This document shows positions 8,632-16,339 of a DNA stretch of 64,000 nucleotides, piece by piece. The DNA lies in contig JASGKG010000001.1 in NCBI GenBank assembly GCA_047600805.1, forward strand, positions 4,836,001-4,900,000. The letters run 5' to 3'. The notes beneath the pieces were generated by a model that searched no databases, was not told where the DNA came from, and worked only from the letters and a program-made list of their open reading frames with translations. Source of the stretch: JADKHC01 sp047600805 (GTDB lineage Bacteria > Verrucomicrobiota > Verrucomicrobiia > Opitutales > Opitutaceae). The position numbers and the translations under genes were made by a program. Each line of letters starts with the position of its first letter. Position 1 is the stretch's first letter.

Positions 8632-9930
8632 ATGCGCCGGCACTCGTGTTTCGCCCGCTCGAAATTCCAGTGTAGCCGCAACCGACTGTTTTTTTTCGCG
8701 ACAGCAGTGGCTCTACTGCTGTTGTCAGGCTGCGCGACGGCGCCGAAAGAATACCGCGAGCCCGTCGCGCTCAAGGCGCAGGATCGCGCCGCGGTCAATC
8801 TCGCTGTGTTCGATAAGGCGTGGACGTTGACCAACGAAAACTACTTCGATCCCAAATTCCGCGGCGTCGATTGGAACGCGATGAGGGAGAAATATCGCCC
8901 CGAAGCAGAAAAAGCAGCGGACGATACCGCGCTGTATTCCGTGTTGAACCACATGTGCGCGGAGATGAAGGAATCTCACCTTCACGCGGCGTCACCTCGA
9001 CAAAGTTTCGAGCGCCGCGAGGAAGCGCGCGCGGCCGTCGGCATGATGTTGACCGAGATCGAAGGTAAAATGGTGGTCCGCGAACTCGTCCCGGGCAGCC
9101 CGGCGGAAAAGGCGGGCGTGAAACCGGGTTGGATCGTGACGATGCGCAATGGTTCGCCTTTCACGAAAGGCGAAAGTTTTGTCACACGCCTTGGGCAACC
9201 GGTGACTTTTGAATTCTTCGACGAAAAAGATCAAAGGCGCACGCTCGTGATCGATCCGGCGCTGCTGACTTTCACTCGCCTCGAAACGCGAAAACTCGAC
9301 GGAGGCTTCGTCTATCTCAGGTTCGACGAATTTAGCAAAAAGACGCTCTCGTGGCTGAGCGAGCAGCTGAAAGAGCATGCTGAAGCACCCGGCGTCATCG
9401 TCGATCTCCGCGGAAACCCGGGCGGCAACGCGCTCATGCTCAGTGTTTCTGAAGCGGAATTTTTCCCGCAATCGTTTCCCCATGGCGTGGCGAACGGAAC
9501 TTGGATCAGTCGCTCGGGAAACCGGCGTGAGACGAGCAGCTTTTCTTGGAATTCAGCGCATTACCGGGGGCGGGTGGTTGTGCTCACCAGTCCGGGTACT
9601 GCGAGTGCGGCGGAAATCTTCTCTCACGTGCTGCAGTTTCATCATCGCGCGATTGTCGTCGGCGAACGCTCGGCCGGCGCCGTGATCAGCTCACGCCGCT
9701 ACGATCTTCCAGACGGCGGGCTGATCCAAATACCCGTGAGGGACTATGTCGGATTGGACGGGCAGCGCTTGGAACATCGCGGCGTGATGCCCGATCACGT
9801 GGTGCCGCGTCCGACACGTGCGCAACTGGCCGCCGGAGAAGACCCCTGCCTGCCGATCGCCCTGGATCTGCTGCAGCACGGACCCGAGCCGCAGTTCGCA
9901 AAGACCTTTCACCGACACCGAACCGAGTAG
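8632..9930 (+). CDS. S41-family peptidase-like lipoprotein with PDZ domain
   Basis: Starts five bases after parE stops, so the two are probably co-transcribed. The N-terminus is basic, then hydrophobic with a lipobox (LLLSGC), so it should be a lipoprotein. An alpha-helical N-terminal segment is followed by a PDZ-like domain (ELVPGSPAEKAGVKPGW) and a tail-specific protease core (VYLRFDEFS, VIVDLRGNPGGN, SPGTASAAEIF with the expected catalytic serine). The CtpA-type catalytic lysine is not obvious: the usual position reads GERSAGAVIS. It may be an IRBP/tricorn-like S41 enzyme using another residue, or a non-peptidase relative. Substrate unknown. Confidence 0.8.
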   Translation: MRRHSCFARSKFQCSRNRLFFFATAVALLLLSGCATAPKEYREPVALKAQDRAAVNLAVFDKAWTLTNENYFDPKFRGVDWNAMREKYRPEAEKAADDTALYSVLNHMCAEMKESHLHAASPRQSFERREEARAAVGMMLTEIEGKMVVRELVPGSPAEKAGVKPGWIVTMRNGSPFTKGESFVTRLGQPVTFEFFDEKDQRRTLVIDPALLTFTRLETRKLDGGFVYLRFDEFSKKTLSWLSEQLKEHAEAPGVIVDLRGNPGGNALMLSVSEAEFFPQSFPHGVANGTWISRSGNRRETSSFSWNSAHYRGRVVVLTSPGTASAAEIFSHVLQFHHRAIVVGERSAGAVISSRRYDLPDGGLIQIPVRDYVGLDGQRLEHRGVMPDHVVPRPTRAQLAAGEDPCLPIALDLLQHGPEPQFAKTFHRHRTE

Positions 9931-10052
9931 GTGCCGGGATTTTCTCGGGCGGCCGCATTTCAATGCCGTGGTGTGCTCTCCGCTTACCTGACGCGGCGAT
10001 GGGGAACTCATCTGGAGCGTGAAAATGGGTCGCGCTACTCATCATAACAGGT

Positions 10053-10828
10053 GGCGCAGTCGACAAAACCATCGGCGCAGGCTCGAAAATTTGTGGTGCA
10101 GCATTAAAAAGTATCCGCGCAGCAGTAAAAACAATCTGTGCAGCACCAAAAATTATTGGGGCAGTGCCAAAAACATCGAGCGCAGCTTACAAAATCATTC
10201 GCGCAGCCTACAAAACGATTGGCGCAGTCGAAAAAAACAAATGCGCTGTGTAAAAAATCACTGGCGCAGCCGATTAAATTGCTGGCGCAGCCAAATAAAT
10301 GCTTGGAGCAGCCGAATGAATGACTGGCGCAGGCGATTGAATGTCTGGAGGAGTGAAATATATGTCTGGAGCAGTGAAAAGACTCGTGGCGCAGTTGTTC
10401 GAATATCGCGCGCAGTGATGCGAAGCATTGGCGCAGCACTTAAAATGATTGGAGCAGGAGAAAAAACAATTGGCGCAGCCTACAAAACCTGTGGCGCAGT
10501 ATATAAAAATAAAGGTGTTGTGCAAAACAGGATCGGTGCACCATCTGAAATGTTTGGTGCAGCATAAAAGAAGAGTAGTGCAGGAGAAGAAATAGCTGGT
10601 GCAGTGGAAAAAAAGACTGGTGCAGTCTTCTAAATATTAAGTGCAGTCGTTCGGAACAGCGGTGCAGGCCGACAAAAGCTTGGTGCAGCACAACGAAATG
10701 TTGCTGCAGTCTATGAAACAAGTGGCGCAGAGCTTGGAATCATTGGCGCAGTGAATCGAAAGATCGCCGCCGTTGTTCGAATTGTAGCTGCAGCCTTAAG
10801 AATGTTTGGCGCAGAGCTTCGAATAACC
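10053..10828. repeat. Array of 37 degenerate 21-bp tandem repeats (GGYGCAG plus A-tract)
   Basis: From 10053 a unit beginning GGYGCAG recurs every 21 bases, 37 times. Only unit 16 (10368-10387) is 20 bases long, which shifts the register by one. Unit positions 1-7 read GGYGCAG in most copies, positions 13-16 are AAAA or a near variant, and positions 8-12 and 17-21 vary. Units near 10514-10702 share T at position 3 while early units have C, showing local duplication and spread. Twenty-one base pairs equals two turns of B-DNA, so the A-tracts lie on one face of the helix. One frame reads a seven-residue repeat (xKxIGAx) but contains many stops. There are no unique spacers, so this is not CRISPR. 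Function unknown. Confidence 0.9.
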
Positions 10829-11080
10829 CGGTTGGTAGCTGCAGGTGGAGCGGGGCGTCCTCGCCGCGCTGGTTCGGAACGACGTACGGGCTGCAGACAT
10901 AGTTTTTTTAGATCGTCATCCCGAGGCAACGATGAGGGTTGATACCTCTTGGTCGAAGGTCTGATAGAGAAGCCAAGCGTCGTACGGGAAGGTGGTGCGT
11001 TCTTGTTGTGCCAAACCCAACGCGGCTCCCCAGGGAGGGGTCGCCCTACCTTTATGATCAAGCCCGATAGTTATGTCGGT
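10829..11080. other. Region between repeat array and VOC gene
   Basis: About 250 bp with a residual GCTGCAG near 10838, out of register with the array, and otherwise no recognisable gene. Short open frames here have no family features and I treat them as chance. Confidence 0.4.
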
Positions 11081-11491
11081 TCACCAGGTGATCTCCGCGA
11101 CACCGCCGTGGTATTGGAAACTTTTGTCGGTGTACTCGTGGACTTCGAATTTATTGCCGTCGGGATCTTCAAGCCAAGTTTGCCACGACTCATCGCCACC
11201 GAGCTTTTTGTCCGTGCAGGCCACGCCGCGCGAACGCAGCGTGCGGATGAATTCGTCCATGTTGTCGGTCTCCAGACAAAAATGGGCCAGGCCGGTGTTC
11301 ACGACCTTGAGGTTAGGCACTTCGAAAACCTCGATGAAGTTTCCGTTTCCAATCTCGAAGTAAGCGCCGCCGAGACGCCCTTTTTTCTCGAAAGTGAATT
11401 TCACGGGCAGCCCGAGCTTTTTTCCATAAAAGTCCATAGCGGCGTCGATATTCGAAACGTGGATACAAACGTGGGCGAGTCGGGTGATCAT
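11081..11491 (-). CDS. VOC / glyoxalase-like protein
   Basis: A 136-residue protein of the vicinal oxygen chelate superfamily. It shows the two beta-alpha-beta-beta-beta modules: RLAHVCIHVSNIDAAMDFYGKKLGL at the start (HVCIHVSNIDAAMDFY is the diagnostic part) and LAHFCLETDNMDEF in the middle. Likely metal ligands are His8 or His11, Glu near GNFIEVFE, His in GLAHFCLE, and Glu in KFEVHEY. The end of the second module, WLEDPDGNKFEVHE, is typical of glyoxalase I-like lyases and dioxygenases. Members detoxify methylglyoxal or act on small molecules; the substrate cannot be read from sequence. It stands alone. Confidence 0.8.
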   Translation of the reverse strand: MITRLAHVCIHVSNIDAAMDFYGKKLGLPVKFTFEKKGRLGGAYFEIGNGNFIEVFEVPNLKVVNTGLAHFCLETDNMDEFIRTLRSRGVACTDKKLGGDESWQTWLEDPDGNKFEVHEYTDKSFQYHGGVAEITW

Positions 11492-11597
11492 CGGGGAGGG
11501 GGAGTGATCCGAAGATCCACAATCCCGCGCGAGGGGTCAAATCTCTCCCCGTTTCTTTCGCTGGCAACGAGTTCACTCCCCCGTTAGCCAAGAAAAA

Positions 11598-11623
11598 GCC
11601 GGGGCGACCTGCGCCGCCCCGGC
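11598..11623 (-). terminator. Terminator for the phytase-like gene
   Basis: A 9-bp GC stem (GCCGGGGCG at 11598-11606 pairs with CGCCCCGGC at 11615-11623). Read on the minus strand it is followed by a T-rich run, so it ends the gene that stops at 11650. Confidence 0.8.
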
Positions 11624-11649
11624 CTATTATGGCCTAACTAGAAAAAATC

Positions 11650-13299
11650 TTAACGCTTACGGCGCCGGAAGAAAATCACTCCGAGGCTAAGCGCAACTCC
11701 GATCGTCATAAACGTCGATGGCTCGGGGACGGGCGTGATCGTCACGCGATAAGCAAGAAACGTCGTGTTGTTGGTCACGCCGGTGTCGACGCCGGCCAGG
11801 AGTTTGCCGTCGAGGCCGGCCATCAAGGTGTTGCTGCTGAGGAAATCGTTGTCGTTGGCAAGAAAGAGGAAGTAGTCGTTCGGCGCGAGCGGGTCCTGCG
11901 CGGAAACGAGCGACATGCCTTCCCATTTCTCGGAGAGAGTGTTGAGATCGGCTGCCGAACCAGCCTTTAGGTTGAGGCCGAATTTGGCGAGCTGAGTTTC
12001 GTTCAGCATGTTGACGGCTTCGGCCCACGAAAGCGTGGTGATTCCCGGCGCCAGCGTGGTGCCGTTGCCCGGAGTGATGTCGCCGCCTTCGAGATCGTAG
12101 AGCGTGCCGGCGATGTTCGTCGCGGCGGCGAGATCGACGAGGAGAACGCTTTTGAAAACGGGCTGGCCGGAGGACGTGGCGCCCAGGCCGTTGCCGTCAC
12201 GGGCGAGGACGAGGATGTGCGTGTTGTCGATAGCGACTATCTCGCTTTGCGCTGCGGTTTTGTTCGGATTGCCCGAGCCGGTGTCGTTGAGAACCGGAAG
12301 TTTTAACACGTACTCCGCGACGGGGGCGTCGGGCGCTATGTTGCCGCTCACGTCGTAAACGAGGAGCCGCGTGTAGAGGCGGCCTTGGTTGCCGCTGCCG
12401 GAATCCTGAAGCGTGGCGCTCTGCATCAGGCCGAAGAGCTTTGTGCCGTCGGGCGAAAGCGCGACGCCTTCCATGCCTTGGTTGCCGCGACGGCCGTTGA
12501 CGTTGGAAATTTCTGAACTGAAGGCGAGCGTTCCAGCGGGCGAGTGCGGTTGAATCGCCGCGGGCGGCGTGATGACGGCGTCGATCTGTTTGGCGCTGTT
12601 GAAATGGTAGATAGCAGCGGCGTATTCGTCGCTCACATACCCGGAACCGTCTTTTTTTAGGACGAGACCTTCGGAATCGAGCGAGAGCCGATTGATCGTC
12701 GTGCCGCCGGAAGTCGGAACGCCGGGCGAGCCATTGGAAATCGTCACGTACGGAACTGTTTTAGCTGCGAGCATCGTGCTGCTGTCCGGCACGAGGCCGG
12801 TCGTGGTGACAAAGCCGGAGCCGTTGTTGTACGTCAGCTTGGTGGAACCCGTGGCGTTGTAGGAAAGTGCGATCTGGTTGGCCGAAGTCGTGGCAGCGCC
12901 GTAGTAGGGTGTGAACGTGAAATCCACTTCCTGGATACGTGCGGCGTAATTGGAGAATGTCGTGCCGGCGTTGTAGCCGCGGTCGGGCAACGTGTAGAAA
13001 GAGCCGGTGTAGCTGCCGTTGCCGGTTGAAGTGAAGTTGCCGATCTGCAGTCCGGAAACCGAACCGAGTGATTCACCCCAAGCGTCGGTGGCGAGAGCTG
13101 AGAGCGAGCCCACGCCGACGAGGCCCTGATTGACGAAACTGACGCCGTTGAGCGAAACCGAAGTCGCGCCGGGGACGGCGATGCGGTTGGTGCCGGTCAC
13201 GATGCCGGTGGAGGTATTGAGCTGGGCTTCGAGCGAAGCGGTGGAGGCGATGAGTGCGCCGGCCGCCGCGAGAAGAGGAGTGATGCCAGGTATCTTCAT
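11650..13299 (-). CDS. Exported phytase-like (esterase-like) beta-propeller protein with PEP-CTERM tail
   Basis: A 549-residue secreted protein. The N-terminus has a signal peptide (ITPLLAAAGALIASTASLEAQ). The body matches the 'esterase-like activity of phytase' family, a beta-propeller: EGVALSPDGTKLFGLMQSA, EIVAIDNTHILVLARDG and a KWEGMSLV segment are characteristic. The C-terminus reads PVPEPSTFMTIGVALS, a hydrophobic helix and FFRRRKR, a textbook PEP-CTERM sorting signal. It should therefore be a substrate of the exosortase encoded at 35495-36373. Enzymatic activity of this family is poorly tested, so the substrate stays open. Confidence 0.85.
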   Translation of the reverse strand: MKIPGITPLLAAAGALIASTASLEAQLNTSTGIVTGTNRIAVPGATSVSLNGVSFVNQGLVGVGSLSALATDAWGESLGSVSGLQIGNFTSTGNGSYTGSFYTLPDRGYNAGTTFSNYAARIQEVDFTFTPYYGAATTSANQIALSYNATGSTKLTYNNGSGFVTTTGLVPDSSTMLAAKTVPYVTISNGSPGVPTSGGTTINRLSLDSEGLVLKKDGSGYVSDEYAAAIYHFNSAKQIDAVITPPAAIQPHSPAGTLAFSSEISNVNGRRGNQGMEGVALSPDGTKLFGLMQSATLQDSGSGNQGRLYTRLLVYDVSGNIAPDAPVAEYVLKLPVLNDTGSGNPNKTAAQSEIVAIDNTHILVLARDGNGLGATSSGQPVFKSVLLVDLAAATNIAGTLYDLEGGDITPGNGTTLAPGITTLSWAEAVNMLNETQLAKFGLNLKAGSAADLNTLSEKWEGMSLVSAQDPLAPNDYFLFLANDNDFLSSNTLMAGLDGKLLAGVDTGVTNNTTFLAYRVTITPVPEPSTFMTIGVALSLGVIFFRRRKR

Positions 13300-13477
13300 A
13301 GAGCGAAGCTACGCAACGGCTCCGATTGATTTTGTCAGGCGTCGCTGCGTGACAATGCGGTGACTTCGCGTGTGAGGCGCGGAAAACGCGCAATCGGTAT
13401 GCATGACGATGTGCTTGCACCGCCGCGCGGAGTGCCCTGAATGCGTTTTGTTCATCTGATCACGACCGAAACTCGCA

Positions 13478-15682
13478 ATGGCCAAACGCAAATCGCCCAA
13501 GAAACCTGACGACCAACCCGAACTGCCGCTGGATGTGGAATCCAAAGCGCAGAAGCAGTCGCCTGCTGAACAAAAATCCGAGAGCACCGGACGCAAGGCT
13601 GCCGAAGTGAAGGCAGCCGCCGACGAGGAAAGCGATGCGCGGTCAGCGTCGGCTCCGGTTGAAAATAGCAACGGTGCGAGCAGTGTTCCGCCCGTCAATG
13701 GCGACGCGGCCGCTCACGTGGGCAACGGCAAGGAAGCCCCGCTCGCGAAACACTACCGCACGTGGTTTCTCGATTACGCGAGCTACGTCATTCTCGATCG
13801 CGCGGTGCCGCATATGGACGACGGCCTGAAGCCCGTGCAACGCCGCGTCCTCCACACGTTGTGGGACATGGACGACGGGCGTTTCCACAAAGTCGCTAAC
13901 GTCGTCGGCGCCACGATGAAATTGCACCCTCACGGCGACGCGTCCATCGGCGCAGCGCTCGTCGCGATCGCGCAACGCGGCTGGTTAATCGAGCCGCAGG
14001 GAAATTTCGGCAATATTTACACGGGCGACGAAGCGGCGGCGCCGCGTTACATCGAGGCCCGCTTGACACCGTTTGCGCGCGAAGTGCTTTTCAACCCGAA
14101 AACCACAACCTGGCAACAGAGCTACGACGGCCGCAATCGCGAGCCGGTGACGTTGCCGGCGAAGTTCCCGATCGTGTTGCTCGAAGGCGCGGACGGCATC
14201 GCCGTAGGTCTTTCGACGAAGATTCTGCCGCATAATTTCAACGATCTCTGCCGCGCGGCCATCAATCACCTGCAGGGAAAAACGTTCCGCATTTTCCCCG
14301 ATTTTCCGACGGGCGGCATCGCGGATTTCTCGGAGTACAACGACGGCGAACGCGGCGGCAAAGTGAAGATCCGCGCGAAGATCGAGCAGCGCAGCAAGTA
14401 CCTGCTCGCGATCACCGAGTTGCCTTACGGCCTCACGACGGAAGCTTTGATCGAATCGATCCTCGCGGCAAACGCGAAGGGCAAGATCAAGGTGAAGCAC
14501 GTCGACGACAACACCGCCGACAAAGTCGAAATCCTCGTGCACCTGCCGCAAGGCGCCGATCCCGATCAGGTCATTCAACAGCTCTACGTTTTCACGAGTT
14601 GCCAGGTGAATCTCTCGCCCGCGGCCTGCGTGATTGAAACCGATCCGACGACCGGCAACGACAAACCGATCTTCCTCGGCGTGCGCGAAATTCTGAAGCG
14701 CTGCGTCGACAAGACCAAGGCGCTGCTGAAACAGGAACTCGAAATCAAACTCGGCGAACTCGAGCAGCAATGGCACTGGGATTCGCTTGAGCGCATCTTC
14801 ATCGAAGAACGCATTTACCGGCGTATTGAAAAATCCAAGACGTGGGAAAGCGTGCTCGAGGAAATTCGCGAAGGCCTGAAGCCGTTCCTGAAGAATCTGC
14901 GACGCGAAGTGACCGACGAAGACATCACGCGTCTGACGGAAATTCGCATCAAGCGCATTTCGGCCTACAACCGTTTCCAAGCCGACGAAGCGATCAAGAA
15001 GATCGAAGACGGCATCAAGGAGACGAAGGCGAACCTGAAAAACCTCACGGCCTACGCCGTTGCCTGGTACGAAATGCTCGCCGAGAAATACGGCAAGGGC
15101 GTCAAGCGCCGCACGAGTTACGACGAGATCGAGCAGATCAGCGCGCACGAAGTCGTTTCGGCGAACCAACGCCTGTACGTAAATCGTGAGGAAGGCTTCA
15201 TCGGCCTCAATTGGCGCCAGCACGAATTCGTGCAGGAGTGCTCGATCCTCGACGACGTGATTTGCTTTATGGCCGACGGCACGATGAAAGTCGCGCGCGT
15301 GGCGGACAAAGTTTTCATGGGCCGCGATATTCTTCATGTCGCGCTGCTACCAAAGGACGGCGACAAGGCCTTCTATTCGATGATTTACCAGGACAAGGAA
15401 AGCGGGAAGGCCTTCGCCAAGCGCTTCCAGGTCGGCGGCGTTACCCGTGAAAAACTCTACAATCTTGCATCGAGCGAAGGCTCCAAGGTGGTGTTCCTCG
15501 ACGTCGCAAAAGTCGAAGCCAGCATGACCAAGAAGGTCAACGTGACCCTGAGTGGACGCTGCTCGGCGCGCGTGAAGGAGTTCGAATTCGATTTCACGCC
15601 TCTCACCGTCGGGAGCCGCAACGCCAAAGGCCTCACTGTCACCAAATATCCAATACGCATGGTGAAGCGGGCCGAGGCGTAA
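13478..15682 (+). CDS. parC: DNA topoisomerase IV subunit A (ParC)
   Basis: The DNA-cleaving subunit, 734 residues. The first ~85 residues are a charged, low-complexity extension (Lys/Pro/Glu/Ala-rich) before the conserved core begins at HYRTWFLDYASYVILDRA. The catalytic tyrosine is Y191 in APRYIEARLTPFA, and VQRRVLHTLWDM and KLHPHGDASIG precede it. A long coiled-coil arm covers about 400-540. The C-terminal part is short and lacks an obvious GyrA box, favouring ParC over GyrA. It lies 4.9 kb downstream of parE on the same strand with unrelated genes between. A strong hairpin follows at 15701. Confidence 0.88.
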   Translation: MAKRKSPKKPDDQPELPLDVESKAQKQSPAEQKSESTGRKAAEVKAAADEESDARSASAPVENSNGASSVPPVNGDAAAHVGNGKEAPLAKHYRTWFLDYASYVILDRAVPHMDDGLKPVQRRVLHTLWDMDDGRFHKVANVVGATMKLHPHGDASIGAALVAIAQRGWLIEPQGNFGNIYTGDEAAAPRYIEARLTPFAREVLFNPKTTTWQQSYDGRNREPVTLPAKFPIVLLEGADGIAVGLSTKILPHNFNDLCRAAINHLQGKTFRIFPDFPTGGIADFSEYNDGERGGKVKIRAKIEQRSKYLLAITELPYGLTTEALIESILAANAKGKIKVKHVDDNTADKVEILVHLPQGADPDQVIQQLYVFTSCQVNLSPAACVIETDPTTGNDKPIFLGVREILKRCVDKTKALLKQELEIKLGELEQQWHWDSLERIFIEERIYRRIEKSKTWESVLEEIREGLKPFLKNLRREVTDEDITRLTEIRIKRISAYNRFQADEAIKKIEDGIKETKANLKNLTAYAVAWYEMLAEKYGKGVKRRTSYDEIEQISAHEVVSANQRLYVNREEGFIGLNWRQHEFVQECSILDDVICFMADGTMKVARVADKVFMGRDILHVALLPKDGDKAFYSMIYQDKESGKAFAKRFQVGGVTREKLYNLASSEGSKVVFLDVAKVEASMTKKVNVTLSGRCSARVKEFEFDFTPLTVGSRNAKGLTVTKYPIRMVKRAEA

Positions 15683-15697
15683 GCGAAGCTTTGAAAA

Positions 15698-16231
15698 TCA
15701 AGCCGTCACGTTGGCTGGGACCAGCTTCGTGACGGCTTTGTGTTGTCTGGCTGGATTCCAGCCGACGATCTTTGCGCGCTTGTTATCACAACGATAGGTC
15801 AGGCCCAATCGCAGACCGAGGATGGCTGCGACCGGGCTGGTGACGAAAAGACTTTTCGCGAAGCGCCAGAGGACGCGATCGAGGCGGTAAAATTGCGCGT
15901 ACAGCCAATCCGCTCTGGCTTGCAGCTCTTCGGCGGACATCTTCGCCGGCTGAAACACGACGTGACGAAAATCATAGTTGCTCCAATCGAGATCCGTCAT
16001 GCGACCGGTGTCGCGTATGTCGTCGAAGAGCGGAGTGCCGGGCAACGGCGTGAGAATGTTTACCTGCACGGAGTCGATTCCTGTTTTGTTCAAGAAGCGA
16101 AGTGTGCTGTCGATGAGCCTCGGTTGATCCGCCATCGAAACGTGCGGGTGATTCCATTGCCCGATTTCGAGCCGCTCGAGATGGTGGCGCTGTGTCGGCA
16201 GGCCCTCGCCGTGGGTGCGAGCGTTCCTCAA
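15698..16231 (-). pseudogene. C-terminal remnant of a B12-binding radical SAM protein
   Basis: The 177-residue frame resembles only the end of B12-dependent radical SAM enzymes: TGIDSVQVNILTPLPGTPLF, then DWSNYDFRHVVFQPAKMS and a helical tail. The cobalamin-binding domain and the CxxxCxxC iron-sulfur motif are absent, and the first ~40 residues do not look like a normal start. The upstream neighbour on this strand is another gene (ends 16340), so the missing part is not nearby. Its last codons sit inside the parC hairpin, which also suggests decay. It could be a short expressed fragment, but a remnant is more likely. Confidence 0.6.
15701..15737 (+). terminator. Long hairpin terminator after parC
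   Basis: AGCCGTCACG (15701-15710) pairs with CGTGACGGCT (15728-15737), with an inner GCTGG/CCAGC stem at 15714-15725. A short T-rich run (TTGTGTTGT) follows on the plus strand. It overlaps the 3' end of the minus-strand radical SAM remnant. Confidence 0.75.
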
Positions 16232-16277
16232 TGAGGCGAAGCGTTACGCGATCGAAGGTCCGCGGAAAAAATGAAAA

Positions 16278-16296
16278 GGCCGGCGCTTTGCCGGCC
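16278..16296 (-). terminator. Terminator for the EF-hand membrane protein gene
   Basis: GGCCGGC (16278-16284) pairs with GCCGGCC (16290-16296). On the minus strand the stem is followed by TTTTCATTTTTT, ending the gene that stops at 16340. Confidence 0.8.
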
Positions 16297-16339
16297 GTAA
16301 ACCGCCGGAGCGCGGCGGTTTCGATGGAAACGATGGGCC

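Noticed and set aside
10019..10567. 182-codon open frame through the 21-bp repeats (WRS-type repeats)
   Set aside because: It follows from a 21-base period that happens to lack stops in this frame; composition (Trp/Arg/Ser/Asn-rich) is not protein-like and there is no convincing start.
10053..10828. CRISPR array
   Set aside because: Units are contiguous and degenerate, without unique spacers, and no cas genes are present.
13985..15337. 450-codon antisense open frame inside parC
   Set aside because: Shadow of codon bias in a GC-rich gene; the plus-strand parC has all catalytic motifs.
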